A stretch of 64,000 bases of DNA from the NCBI RefSeq assembly GCF_002286975.1, contig NZ_NSKB01000003.1, positions 372,001 through 436,000 of the forward strand, read 5' to 3'. The notes under the pieces are model-generated. The model was given only the letters and a program-made list of their open reading frames with translations, had not been told where the DNA came from and made no database searches. A program made the position numbers and the translations under genes. Shown here piece by piece: positions 27,650 through 36,185 of the stretch (the first letter of the stretch is position 1; each line of letters opens with the position of its first letter). The stretch is from Halomonas salipaludis. GTDB lineage: Bacteria; Pseudomonadota; Gammaproteobacteria; Pseudomonadales; Halomonadaceae.

Positions 27650-28737
27650 TGGCTAAACGTGCGCTAATTGTTGCCGGGGTGCTAGCGCTAGCGTTGGCTA
27701 CGGGCTATCAAGGTGCGGTAGTTGGGGTCCCTTTGCCATGGATCCTCGGCCCGATGCTGATCAGCGCGCTGGCGGCACTGACTGGCCACGGCTTGCCTGA
27801 GCCCAAGGCGGTGCGACAATGGGCCCAGGTGGTGCTGGGGGCGGCGATTGGCCAGAGTTTTACTATTGCGATTCTGGTCTCGCTTACCTGGCTGATACCC
27901 TGGATGGTGCTGTTTTCACTCTGGTCATTGGCGATGTCGGCGATAGGATCATTGCTGCTGGCGCGCTGGGCTCGGCTGGATCGACATACCGCACTGCTCG
28001 CCAACCTGCCAGGTGGGGTAGCGGAAATGGCCTTCCTTGGCGGCAAAGCAGAGGGTGCCAGCACCGCCATTGCACTAGTACAAGCGATGCGACTGAGCTC
28101 GCTGGTGTTGATCTTGCCGTTTGCGATGACGCTATTACTGGATGAGGCCTCAAGCCCGCTAGCGGTACCGTTGGCCGGAGGCGAGCTGGGTCTGGGTACG
28201 TTGATCGTACTGGGCGTTGGGTTCGTGCTGGGGTGGAGCATTGATCGTTTTGGTGTGCGAAATGCTTTCATCGTTGGGGCGTTGGCCGTTTCGGTGGCAA
28301 CCACCGTCTCTACTGGACTCGACGTAGGGATTCCCGACCCCCTTTTTATCGCCGGTCAGGTGGCGATTGGACTGGCGCTGGGCTCTCGTTTCGAGCGTCG
28401 TGATGTGGCCCGCATGCCGCGCTTGGTCGCCGCTGGACTAGCTGCATCCCTATTCACATCGGTTTTGACTATTGTCTCGGCGATATTGGTGGCGCTTCCG
28501 CTGGGGATCGCGGTACCAGTGATGGTTCTGGCAGGTGCACCAGGTGGGGTCGCCGAGATGGTCATCACCGCTGCGGCCCTCGGGTTGGGGATCGCCCACG
28601 TGGTCGCATTTCAGACCGTACGTATCTTCGTCGTCAACCTCTTTGCCGCGCCAGTCGCCACCTTATGGCTGCGGGTAACAGACGCGCTCTGGCCTGAAGC
28701 GGTCGTCCAGGGGAGGGCAGGCGATTCGAAACGCTAA
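27649..28737 (+). CDS. AbrB-family integral membrane protein 1 (putative transporter)
   Basis: A 362-residue membrane protein with the duplicated AbrB (AbrB-like/ammonia monooxygenase-associated) domain and about ten helices. Each half carries the family pattern: VPLPWILGPMLISALAALTG...VLGAAIGQSFT, then LLANLPGGVAEMAFLGG; the second half ends with VLAGAPGGVAEMVITAAALG. These proteins are often found beside Tct systems and organic-acid catabolic genes, and their transport role is still unclear. ATG at 27649 or GTG at 27646 can start it; both overlap the SDR stop. A paralogue is at 31.5 kb. Confidence 0.82.
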   Translation: MAKRALIVAGVLALALATGYQGAVVGVPLPWILGPMLISALAALTGHGLPEPKAVRQWAQVVLGAAIGQSFTIAILVSLTWLIPWMVLFSLWSLAMSAIGSLLLARWARLDRHTALLANLPGGVAEMAFLGGKAEGASTAIALVQAMRLSSLVLILPFAMTLLLDEASSPLAVPLAGGELGLGTLIVLGVGFVLGWSIDRFGVRNAFIVGALAVSVATTVSTGLDVGIPDPLFIAGQVAIGLALGSRFERRDVARMPRLVAAGLAASLFTSVLTIVSAILVALPLGIAVPVMVLAGAPGGVAEMVITAAALGLGIAHVVAFQTVRIFVVNLFAAPVATLWLRVTDALWPEAVVQGRAGDSKR

Positions 28738-28773
28738 TCATGACCCCAGCATCATCACAAGAAGGACATGTCT

Positions 28774-29694
28774 ATGAATGATCGTTTACACCTCCCTTCC
28801 TCTGCCCGGCCTGTAGAAGGGGGTATGTTTCCCGGCTTCCATCAGGTGAGGGTTACTACCTCTGGAACCGATATCAACCTGGTGTGCGGGGGTGAAGGGC
28901 CACCCTTGCTGTTGCTGCACGGCAACCCCCTCACTCATGTAAGTTGGCACAAGGTCGCTCCGCAACTGGCCCGTCATTTTACGGTTGTGGCCCCTGATCT
29001 GCGGGGCTATGGCGATAGCGGTAAGCCTGAAGGTGGTTCTGACCATGGCGCTTATTCATTTCGCGCAATGGCCCAGGACCAGGTTGAGGTAATGGAGGCA
29101 TTAGGGTTTGAGCGCTTCAGGGTGGCTGGTCACGACAGGGGGGGGCGTGTAGGCCATCGCATGGCGCTCGACCACTCGGAAAAGGTCCAGCGACTAGCGG
29201 TGCTAGACATCGTGCCTACTCATCACTTGCTGACACACATCAGTAAAGGCTGGGCTACCGAGTCGTATCACTGGTTCTTTATGGCGCAGGCTGCGCCGTT
29301 TCCCGAGAAGTTACTTGGGGCTGACCTTGAGTACTACATTCGCTACAAGCTGGCTAAGAAGGGTGTCGGTCTTGGGCCGTTCACGGAGGAGGCGATGTCT
29401 GAATACATTCGCTGCTGCACACCGGAGAATATCCATGCGGTGTGTGAGGATTACCGTGCGACTCTCACGATCGACTTTGAACTCGATGCAGCGGACCGTG
29501 GCAAGCATTTCGTCGAATGCCCCCTGTTGGCGATATGGGGGGAAAATAGCCATGTTGGTCGTCATTTTTCGCCAGTCGAGGCCTGGCGTGAATGGGCACG
29601 CGATGTGACCGGCGTCCCACTGGCCTCCGGTCATTATCCAGCAGAGCAATGTCCGGACGAGACAGTCGAGGCTTTATTAGGTTTTATGGCTTAG
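28774..29694 (+). CDS. Alpha/beta hydrolase resembling haloacetate (fluoroacetate) dehalogenase
   Basis: A 306-residue alpha/beta hydrolase. The ATG at 28774 is better spaced from GAAGG than the ATG at 28768. Numbered from it, all residues I recall as diagnostic of fluoroacetate dehalogenase are present: nucleophile D121 with R122 and R125 (GHDRGGRVGHR), triad acid D145 (VLDIVPT), the halide-binding pair H166-W167 (YHWFFMAQAAPFPE), Y227 (CEDYRA) and H287 (SGHYPAEQ). This supports a haloacetate dehalogenase or a close relative that hydrolyses small 2-halo acids or esters. Epoxide hydrolase is less likely. It sits between AbrB-1 and a GntR regulator in the island. Confidence 0.85.
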   Translation: MNDRLHLPSSARPVEGGMFPGFHQVRVTTSGTDINLVCGGEGPPLLLLHGNPLTHVSWHKVAPQLARHFTVVAPDLRGYGDSGKPEGGSDHGAYSFRAMAQDQVEVMEALGFERFRVAGHDRGGRVGHRMALDHSEKVQRLAVLDIVPTHHLLTHISKGWATESYHWFFMAQAAPFPEKLLGADLEYYIRYKLAKKGVGLGPFTEEAMSEYIRCCTPENIHAVCEDYRATLTIDFELDAADRGKHFVECPLLAIWGENSHVGRHFSPVEAWREWARDVTGVPLASGHYPAEQCPDETVEALLGFMA

Positions 29695-29783
29695 GTCTGT
29701 GGTTTGCCGGCAATCGCCTATGTTGAAGGCTTGCGGTATAATATTGTGCACTGTCGACCAAATGACCTTTCAGTGGTGACCAT

Positions 29784-30512
29784 ATGGCGCTCTCGACGGA
29801 TAGACCTAAAGTTGCTAAGACACCGGCGAATCGGACCATACGTGCTCCGTCTCTTACCGAGTTGGCCTTTCGAGAGATCGAGGGGATGATTATTACCGGC
29901 GAGCTGGAGACTGGCGAGCGGATCAATGACTCGCAGCTTGCTAAGCGTTTTGGGATCAGCCGTGGGCCGGTCCGCGAGGCGATCGGGCGCCTAGCTGCCG
30001 CGGGGCTTGTAGAGATGATCCAGAATCGTGGCGCCTACGTCCGAGTGATCGATGTCGAGGACGCACTGGAGATCTATGACATTCGTGCAGCCCTTGAGCG
30101 CGCCGGGGTGGCGGGCGCTGCACGAAACATGTCCCCCGAGTTATTGGCGCGCTTGCGTGAGCAGGTTGCTACCATGGATCGCTGCGAGCAGGAGGGCGAT
30201 CGCGAGGGTTATTTTGATAGCAACCTGCAGTTCCATCGTATTATCCATGAGGCGGCTGGCAATGCTCGCTTGCTCGAGCTCTGCGAACGCTTTGCTCGGG
30301 AGCTCAAGTTGTTCCGCCACCTCTCGCTCATTACCGCCGGTATCCACCAGTCTAATCAAGAACATCATCAGATCTTGGCTGCGCTAGAGGAAGGCGATGC
30401 CAATAAGGCGGCTGATGCGATGGAAGCTCATGTTTGGCAAGCAAAAGCGCGCTTGGTGGCGTTGGCGGAGAGTCTAAAGGGCAAGCCTCACGATCTGAGA
30501 GCCCCCCACTAG
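29784..30512 (+). CDS. GntR-family regulator with FCD domain (island regulator 1)
   Basis: A 242-residue FCD-type GntR regulator. The winged helix spans about residues 28-95 (LTELAFREIEGMIITGEL...LAKRFGISRGPVREAIGRL), and the FCD domain about 105-230, with likely metal ligands in HRIIHEAAGN and QEHHQILAALEEGD. It is paralogous to the convergent GntR gene three bases away. It probably controls the CTGTTRACAG sites of the island, alone or with its partner. Its ligand would be the pathway substrate or an intermediate. Start: ATG at 29784, with GGTGA close upstream (a short spacing). Confidence 0.9.
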   Translation: MALSTDRPKVAKTPANRTIRAPSLTELAFREIEGMIITGELETGERINDSQLAKRFGISRGPVREAIGRLAAAGLVEMIQNRGAYVRVIDVEDALEIYDIRAALERAGVAGAARNMSPELLARLREQVATMDRCEQEGDREGYFDSNLQFHRIIHEAAGNARLLELCERFARELKLFRHLSLITAGIHQSNQEHHQILAALEEGDANKAADAMEAHVWQAKARLVALAESLKGKPHDLRAPH

Positions 30513-30515
30513 CTG

Positions 30516-31241
30516 CTAGCTGTAAGGTTCTAGATGATCAAAACTCTTTCCTCTGCTAGTGGCCAGAGAGTGTTTGGCCGCGCCGCCTAGGGCTCGACGC
30601 TGACCGGCCTCGACGTGTCCTGCCATCGCCTTGAAGGCACGCTGGGGATTGCGAGCCTCAAGCGCGGCGACTATGTCTCGGTGCTCGCGGTTGGAGTCAA
30701 GCATACCGTCGCCGCTGACCAGCCCGCGTGAACGGAATAAATGTAGTTGTCGCACCAGATCATGGTAGGTCGCAAGCAGCCTTTGGTTGCCAGTCGCAGA
30801 CACCAGGAAGTCGTGGAAGGTCAGGTTCGGTGCATAATACCGATCAAAGTCGTTAGCTTGTGCCGCCGCCTCCATCTGCCCAACTAGCCGCTTCAGGTAG
30901 GCCAGTTGGGTATCGTCTATATGATGGGCCAATAGCATCCCAGCATAGCCAAATATACCCGCTCGCATCTCGTAGACTTCGCGTGCTTCTTCCTCGCTAA
31001 TCACTCGAATAAAGACGCCCCTGTTGGGTACCAGCTGCACTAGTCCCATGGCTGATAGGGATCGACAAGCTTCTCGGACAGGGCCACGGCTGATGCCCAG
31101 TTGGTTGGCCAGAGCGTTCTCGTTGATGCGCTCCCCCGGCATGAATTGGCCACCAAGGATCATGCGCTCAATTTCATTCTGGGCAAGGTTAGTAAGCGAG
31201 TGGGCCTGCAGCGGGCCGTTTGCGGGGGCTATGTTGTTCAC
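30516..31241 (-). CDS. GntR-family regulator with FCD domain (island regulator 2)
   Basis: An FCD GntR regulator paralogous to the neighbour (shared LT-LA--EIE-MI--G---GERIN, GISRGPVREA and NRG---RVI patterns). I prefer the GTG at 31241 (241 residues, CGAGAG upstream) over a TTG at 31274 because it matches the paralogue's length and leaves the motif at 31258-31272 in the promoter, suggesting autoregulation. The HTH is near residues 20-85 and the FCD domain follows. The two genes converge with a 3-bp gap and no terminator, so their transcripts must overlap. It is divergent from AbrB-2, and the shared gap holds two island motifs. Confidence 0.88.
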   Translation of the reverse strand: MNNIAPANGPLQAHSLTNLAQNEIERMILGGQFMPGERINENALANQLGISRGPVREACRSLSAMGLVQLVPNRGVFIRVISEEEAREVYEMRAGIFGYAGMLLAHHIDDTQLAYLKRLVGQMEAAAQANDFDRYYAPNLTFHDFLVSATGNQRLLATYHDLVRQLHLFRSRGLVSGDGMLDSNREHRDIVAALEARNPQRAFKAMAGHVEAGQRRALGGAAKHSLATSRGKSFDHLEPYS

Positions 31242-31257
31242 GGTTGTTGCTCTCGGG

Positions 31258-31272
31258 CTGTTAACTGTAAGC
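31258..31272. promoter_or_regulatory. Island operator, site C (GntR-2 promoter)
   Basis: CTGTTAACTGTAAGC; read on the minus strand it matches 11 of 15 positions of the inverted motif, including GTTAACAG. It lies immediately upstream of the preferred GntR-2 start. Confidence 0.5.
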
Positions 31273-31355
31273 AATCTTCTATTAAGACTTTAGCATAATT
31301 TTCACCGTCGTTACAGCCAAACAGACAAGAGTGTTAGTGACGGGCGACTGAATAT

Positions 31356-31370
31356 TGTTGACAGTTTACG
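31356..31370. promoter_or_regulatory. Island operator, site D (AbrB-2 unit)
   Basis: TTGTTGACAGTTTAC, 14 of 15 to the motif CTGTTRACAGTTKAC, about 90 bp upstream of AbrB-2. Confidence 0.65.
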
Positions 31371-31457
31371 GCAGGCGTGGTTCCTTGTGGCAATAATATT
31401 ACGTGCGACCGGTAGACCCGGTGCATCACCAAGATCGAGAAGACTCGTGATACGCCC

Positions 31458-32537
31458 ATGATCAACAGCGCTCCATCAGATACCAAGCGTCAGCGGATTG
31501 ACATGGTCTTGGCCATAGTGATCGGCACGATGGGCGGTGCAGTGGCGAGTGCTTTGGGTGTGCCGCTGCCTTGGATGCTAGGGCCGTTCCTTGCATGTGC
31601 AGCGTCTTCGATCACCGGGCTCAGGCTAACGGGATTGCCAAAGGGTCGTGAGATAGGGCAAGTGGTGGTTGGGCTGGCGATCGGTATGCGCATGACCACC
31701 GCCGCCTTGGCCACCACCCTTACCCTGCTGCCGGCAATGTTTGCTGGCACGCTGTTCGTGGTTGTCATGACCATGCTGGCGGCGCTGCTGTTGATGCCAT
31801 TGGCGCGGGTCGATGCTCGGACTGCTTTCTTCGCCACGGCGGCCGCGGGCATGGCAGACATGGCTACAGTGGCTCAGCAACGTGGGGGTGACCCAGATGT
31901 CGTTTCTCTTATGCATGCAATTCGCGTTGCATCAGTAGTGGCAGTAGTGCCGGTCATGGTAATTGCTTTCGGTGAACCCGGCGTGCTGGTAGAGAGTGCT
32001 TCGCAGGCCAGCCACTCGCTGGCAGCTCTGGGGTTGGCGCTTGGATTGGCGCTGGCCACCGCGCTTTTGATTCGCCCGCTGCCGTTTCCAAACCCTTGGT
32101 TGGTTGGGCCGATTTTCCTGGGTGCAGCGATGAGTGGCTCGGGCCTACTGACAGTAGCGATCCCTGAACTCCTGATCATACTTGCGCAATGGCTGATTGG
32201 AATCTCGCTGGGGTGCAGGTTCAAGCGCACGCTTATGTTTCGTCTACCGAGGGTAGTATTGGCGGCCCTGATAGTATCGGCCTACATGATCGGGGCGTCA
32301 GCTGTAGCCGCCTGGATCATGGCGGCATTGAGCGGATTGCCCTATGTGACAAGCTTCCTAGCGCTGGCTCCGGCGGCCGTGACCGAGATGGTGATCACTG
32401 CCAAGGTAATGAACCTGGATGCCGAGGTGGTCGCGGCCTTTCACGTGATGCGTATTGCTGTGATCGCCTCAACCATCCTTTTGACCTTCTCCCTGTTCGA
32501 ACGAATCGAGAGGCGGCTGCGTAGCGCGCTTTGCTAG
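31458..32537 (+). CDS. AbrB-family integral membrane protein 2 (putative transporter)
   Basis: A 359-residue membrane protein, paralogous to the one at 27.6 kb. The first half has LGVPLPWMLGPFLACAASSITG and GQVVVGLAIGMRMT, then AAAGMADMATVAQQRGGDP. The second half has NPWLVGPIFLGAAMSGSGLL, LIGISLGCRFKR and LALAPAAVTEMVITAKVM. About ten helices are visible. The first-repeat loop, which reads PGGVAEMA in the paralogue, reads AAGMADMA here, so the two are well diverged. It begins the rightward unit AbrB-PrpD-dehydrogenase-dehydrogenase. The ribosome-binding site is weak. Confidence 0.82.
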   Translation: MINSAPSDTKRQRIDMVLAIVIGTMGGAVASALGVPLPWMLGPFLACAASSITGLRLTGLPKGREIGQVVVGLAIGMRMTTAALATTLTLLPAMFAGTLFVVVMTMLAALLLMPLARVDARTAFFATAAAGMADMATVAQQRGGDPDVVSLMHAIRVASVVAVVPVMVIAFGEPGVLVESASQASHSLAALGLALGLALATALLIRPLPFPNPWLVGPIFLGAAMSGSGLLTVAIPELLIILAQWLIGISLGCRFKRTLMFRLPRVVLAALIVSAYMIGASAVAAWIMAALSGLPYVTSFLALAPAAVTEMVITAKVMNLDAEVVAAFHVMRIAVIASTILLTFSLFERIERRLRSALC

Positions 32538-32611
32538 CGTGGCGTGGCGCCAAATGCGACCGGATACAATGCCACGATGCTGCGTGCCGGCCTAACCAAG
32601 AGGAGTAAACC

Positions 32612-33961
32612 ATGTCTCTACGCTCTGATGTAACGTGTGCCCTGGCTGAATGGATCGTTGACTGCGATTTGGAAAAGATACCTGCTGAGGTCCAGCGCGA
32701 AGGCGTACGCACCTTTGTGAACTGGCTGGGTTGCGCGGTAGGCGGTGCTAGCCATGAGACAGTCGACCGTGCACTAGCAGCGGTGACGCCATTTTCGGGT
32801 CAGCCGACCTCCACGGTGCTGGGCCGGGGTGAAAAACTCGATGCACTGCATGCTGCATTGCTCAACGGCATCACCTCGCATGTGCTCGACTATGACGATA
32901 CTCACCTAAAGACCATCATCCATCCGGCCGGACCGGTGGCTTCGGCGCTCATGGCGGTGGCCGAGACTCGCCCGGTCTCGGGCCGTGAATTCCTCAACGC
33001 ACTGATTGTCGGCGTTGAGGTCGAGTGTCGGATTGGTAACTCTGTTTATCCTCACCACTATGACCGCGGCTGGCACATCACCGGTACCGCCGGAGTGTTT
33101 GGTGCCGCTGCCGCAGTGGGGCGCCTGCTGGGCCTGAACGTACAGCAGATGACTTGGGCGCTGGGCATCGCCGCTACACAGTCGTCTGGGTTCCGCGAAA
33201 TGTTTGGCACCATGTGCAAGAGTTTCCATCCAGGCCGCGCCGCCCAAAACGGTGCTTTGGCGGCCTATTTGGCACAGGCCAACTTCGACTCATCTGAGCA
33301 GTCAATCGAGGCGCCGCGTGGCTTCGCCAACGTCATGTCGGACAAGCAGGACTATCGGGAAATTCTTGGCGGACTGGGCGAGAGCTGGGAAGCCTGCCTC
33401 AACTCTTATAAGCCGTTCGCCTGCGGTATCGTGATCCATCCCACCATCGATGGCTGCATCCAGCTCCGCGAGGAGTTAGGCGACAATGTGGGGAAGATAT
33501 CGCGTGTTGAACTAGTGGCGCATCCACTGGTGCTGGAACTCACCGGCAAAACCGAGCCTAAGACCGGCCTTGAGGGTAAGTTCAGTGTCTTTCACTCGGC
33601 TGCGGCGGCCCTTCTGCGCGGCGATGGCTCACCCACTGCCTTCACCGACGAGGCTGTCACAGATCCCGAGTTGATGGCCATGCGACGTAAGGTCGAGGTA
33701 ACTACGGACAAGGCCTGCCACGAAGCCTCGGTCACCATAACAGTGACGTTGGAGGGCGGAGAGCGCCTGGAGAAGCACATCGAACGCGCCATCGGTTCGC
33801 TCGAGAAACCACTCACCAATGAGCAGATCGACACTAAATTTCGTGGCCAGGCAGTGCTGGTGATCGGCGAGGCAGCCTGTGAAGCGCTGCTCGCACAGGC
33901 TTGGACACTGCCCGAGATGGCAAGCGTCGGCAAGCTGGCCGCTACCAGCCTGCCACGTTGA
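32612..33961 (+). CDS. MmgE/PrpD family protein 2
   Basis: A 449-residue MmgE/PrpD protein with FVNWLGCAVGG, SHVLDYDDTHLKTIIHPAGPVASALMAVAE, GVEVECRIGNSVYPHHYDRGWHITGTAGVFGAAAAVG and GTMCKSFHPGRAAQNG. AGAGGAG precedes the ATG. It is shorter than the first paralogue and differs at many positions, so the two probably act on different substrates or at different steps. Directly downstream are two NAD(P)-type beta-decarboxylating dehydrogenases. The order suggests isomerisation or dehydration/hydration of a hydroxy-polycarboxylate followed by oxidative decarboxylation. Confidence 0.88.
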   Translation: MSLRSDVTCALAEWIVDCDLEKIPAEVQREGVRTFVNWLGCAVGGASHETVDRALAAVTPFSGQPTSTVLGRGEKLDALHAALLNGITSHVLDYDDTHLKTIIHPAGPVASALMAVAETRPVSGREFLNALIVGVEVECRIGNSVYPHHYDRGWHITGTAGVFGAAAAVGRLLGLNVQQMTWALGIAATQSSGFREMFGTMCKSFHPGRAAQNGALAAYLAQANFDSSEQSIEAPRGFANVMSDKQDYREILGGLGESWEACLNSYKPFACGIVIHPTIDGCIQLREELGDNVGKISRVELVAHPLVLELTGKTEPKTGLEGKFSVFHSAAAALLRGDGSPTAFTDEAVTDPELMAMRRKVEVTTDKACHEASVTITVTLEGGERLEKHIERAIGSLEKPLTNEQIDTKFRGQAVLVIGEAACEALLAQAWTLPEMASVGKLAATSLPR

Positions 33962-34005
33962 ACTCGCCGCGTCACACAACCACGACGATTCGAAAGGAGA
34001 GCAGC

Positions 34006-35097
34006 ATGTCACAGCATCACCTCACTCTTGGCGTCCTCAACGGCGACGACATCGGCCATGAAATCGTGCCGGCCTCGGTTCAGGTGGCTCAGGCCGCAGC
34101 CGAGCATTGTGGGCTGTCAATCGACTGGAGGCACATGCCCCTGGGGCGCAAAGCCCTCGACGAACTCGGCACCACCATGCCCGAGGGCACCTTGGAAACG
34201 CTGGCCACTTTTGATGGCTTCATACTGGGCCCGATAGGCCACCGCGAGTATCCCAAGGTGGACGGTGCGATCAACCCGCACCCCATCCTGCGCAAGAAGT
34301 TTGACCTGTTCGCCAACGTGCGGCCGACCCGCTCCTACCCGGATATTGGCTGCATCTACGACGATATCGACCTAGTGATCGTGCGCGAGAACAACGAGGG
34401 CTTCCAGCCCGACCGCAATGTGGTCGCTGGTTCGGGCGAGTTTCGACCCACCGAGGAAGTGACCATCTCGGTGCGCGTGATTTCCCGCGAGGGCAGCCGC
34501 AAGGTTGCCACTGCGGCCCTTGAGCTGGCGCGTGCCCGCAACAAGCGTCTCACCGTCGTGCACAAGAATACCGTCTACAAGTTGGGATGCGGCATGTTTG
34601 TCGAGGAGTGCTATAAGGCGGCGGAGGACTATCCGGATGTGACTGTTGACGAAGCCATCGTTGATACCTTCGCCATGCACTTGATCCGTAATCCTCAGCA
34701 GTTCGACGTAGTGGTCACCACCAACATGTTCGGCGACATCCTTACCGACGAGGCCGCCGGCCTGGTGGGCGGATTAGGGATGGCTCCAGGTTTATGCATT
34801 GGGCGCGGCGATATCGCGATGGCTCAGGCGACACACGGTTCGGCCCCCGACATTGCCGGCACTGGTCTGGCCAACCCCTATGCAATGATAGAGTCGACAC
34901 GCATGCTCATTGAGTGGTTAGGGCGGCGTCACGAACTGCCCCAGGCTCAGGCTACAGCCGACCTGATGCGAAAAGGCATCGAGGCGGCGCTCGCTGATCC
35001 AGCCAAGCGCACTCCTGACATTCGTGGGACTGGTCGCCTAAGCGACATGGTAGAAGGCATGCTATCTGCCATCGATAAGGAAGCTCGCCATGCGTAA
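34006..35097 (+). CDS. Isocitrate/isopropylmalate dehydrogenase family protein 1
   Basis: A 363-residue beta-decarboxylating dehydrogenase. AAAGGAG sits upstream of the ATG at 34006; the open frame upstream overlaps the PrpD end and is discarded. Visible motifs are GDDIGHEIV, the substrate arginines [21 protein letters not shown], the catalytic-lysine region [15 protein letters not shown], the metal-binding [21 protein letters not shown], and the NAD loop [13 protein letters not shown]. It acts on a 2-hydroxyacid with a 3-carboxylate such as isocitrate, isopropylmalate, homoisocitrate or tartrate. Where most members have TDG, it reads GCG, which may alter substrate choice. It overlaps the next gene by eight bases. 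Confidence 0.88.
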   Translation: MSQHHLTLGVLNGDDIGHEIVPASVQVAQAAAEHCGLSIDWRHMPLGRKALDELGTTMPEGTLETLATFDGFILGPIGHREYPKVDGAINPHPILRKKFDLFANVRPTRSYPDIGCIYDDIDLVIVRENNEGFQPDRNVVAGSGEFRPTEEVTISVRVISREGSRKVATAALELARARNKRLTVVHKNTVYKLGCGMFVEECYKAAEDYPDVTVDEAIVDTFAMHLIRNPQQFDVVVTTNMFGDILTDEAAGLVGGLGMAPGLCIGRGDIAMAQATHGSAPDIAGTGLANPYAMIESTRMLIEWLGRRHELPQAQATADLMRKGIEAALADPAKRTPDIRGTGRLSDMVEGMLSAIDKEARHA

Positions 35098-36184
35098 TCA
35101 TCGGATCGCCGCGATTCCGGCGGATGGCATCGGGCCGGAAGTGATTGGGGCCGGTTGCGAGGTGCTGGAGGCCCTAGCGAAGGCCGACGGTGGCTTTTCA
35201 TTAGATATCGAATGGTTCAACTGGGGCTCAGACTACTATCGTCGGCATGGCGAAATGATGCCTGCCGATGGTGTCGAAAGAGTCAAAGGCTTCGACGCCA
35301 TATACTTTGGTTCGGTAGGCGACACGGATATTCCCGACGACATTACGTTGTGGGGGCTGCGCCTGGCGATCTGCCAAGGCCTCGATCAGTATGCCAATGT
35401 GCGGCCTACGCGGTTGCTTCCAGGTATTTCTGGGCCGTTGAGGCCTGCACTGGGAGGGGCTATTAACTGGCTGATTGTGCGTGAAAACTCAGAAGGTGAG
35501 TACGCTGGAGTGGGAGGGCGCGCCCACCACGGGCTGCCGCTAGAAGTTGGTATGGACGTGGCGGTATTCACTAGGGGGGGGATTGAGCGTATAGCACGCT
35601 TTGCTTGTGAAGCAGCTATGGGGCGCTCTCGTCGTAAGCTGACGGTAGTCACCAAATCCAACGCACAGCGACATGGCATGGTGATGTGGGATCAGGTGTG
35701 CCGCGAGGTGATACGCGATTATCCGAAGCTCGATGTTGACTGGATGCTGGTCGATGCAATGACCACACGTATGGTGCTCGACCCTGGCAGTATCGACACG
35801 GTATTGGCTACCAATCTGCATGCTGACATCCTCTCCGACCTTGCGTCGGCGCTTGGCGGCAGTCTAGGCATCGGCGCTACAGGTAACATCAATCCTGAGC
35901 GTGACGTACCCTCTATGTTCGAACCGATCCACGGTTCTGCTTTTGATCTGGTGGGCCAAGGAGCGGCCAATCCGATAGGGGCATTTTGGACGGCAAGCCT
36001 GATGCTTGAGCACCTGGGCGAGATCAAGGCTGCTGAAAATCTGATGCGGGCAATCGAGTCTGTCACCGGGCGTGATGATGCGGTTTTGCCGCGAGATCTG
36101 GGCGGGCAAGCAGGTACCGCATCAGTCACGCAGGCTGTGATCGAACAGCTCCGACAAATATATCTGAATACTGTTGACAGTTGA
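35090..36184 (+). CDS. Tartrate/D-malate dehydrogenase-like protein (isocitrate/isopropylmalate dehydrogenase family 2)
   Basis: A 364-residue enzyme resembling E. coli DmlA and tartrate dehydrogenases: IAAIPADGIGPEVIGAG, GEMMPADGVERVKGFDAIYFGSVGD, ITLWGLRLAICQGLDQYANVRPTRLLPG, VRENSEGEYAGVGGR, TKSNAQRHGMVMWDQV, ATNLHADILSDLASALGG and FEPIHGSAFDLVGQGAANP. It is likely to oxidise and decarboxylate D-malate, tartrate or a 3-substituted malate. Its ATG overlaps the upstream dehydrogenase; AAGGAAG is the ribosome-binding site. Its last codons coincide with an island operator motif, so the binding site for the next unit lies across this gene's stop. Confidence 0.9.
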   Translation: MRNHRIAAIPADGIGPEVIGAGCEVLEALAKADGGFSLDIEWFNWGSDYYRRHGEMMPADGVERVKGFDAIYFGSVGDTDIPDDITLWGLRLAICQGLDQYANVRPTRLLPGISGPLRPALGGAINWLIVRENSEGEYAGVGGRAHHGLPLEVGMDVAVFTRGGIERIARFACEAAMGRSRRKLTVVTKSNAQRHGMVMWDQVCREVIRDYPKLDVDWMLVDAMTTRMVLDPGSIDTVLATNLHADILSDLASALGGSLGIGATGNINPERDVPSMFEPIHGSAFDLVGQGAANPIGAFWTASLMLEHLGEIKAAENLMRAIESVTGRDDAVLPRDLGGQAGTASVTQAVIEQLRQIYLNTVDS

Positions 36185-36185
36185 C
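36171..36185. promoter_or_regulatory. Island operator, site E (TctCBA-2 unit)
   Basis: CTGTTGACAGTTGAC, a perfect match to the 15-bp motif CTGTTRACAGTTKAC, about 170 bp upstream of the second TctC gene and overlapping the stop codon of the dehydrogenase. Confidence 0.7.

Noticed and set aside
28738-29783. Fluoride riboswitch or fluoride exporter near the dehalogenase-like gene
   Set aside because: Looked for and not seen; the gaps around the gene are short and no CrcB/Fluc-like frame exists in the window.
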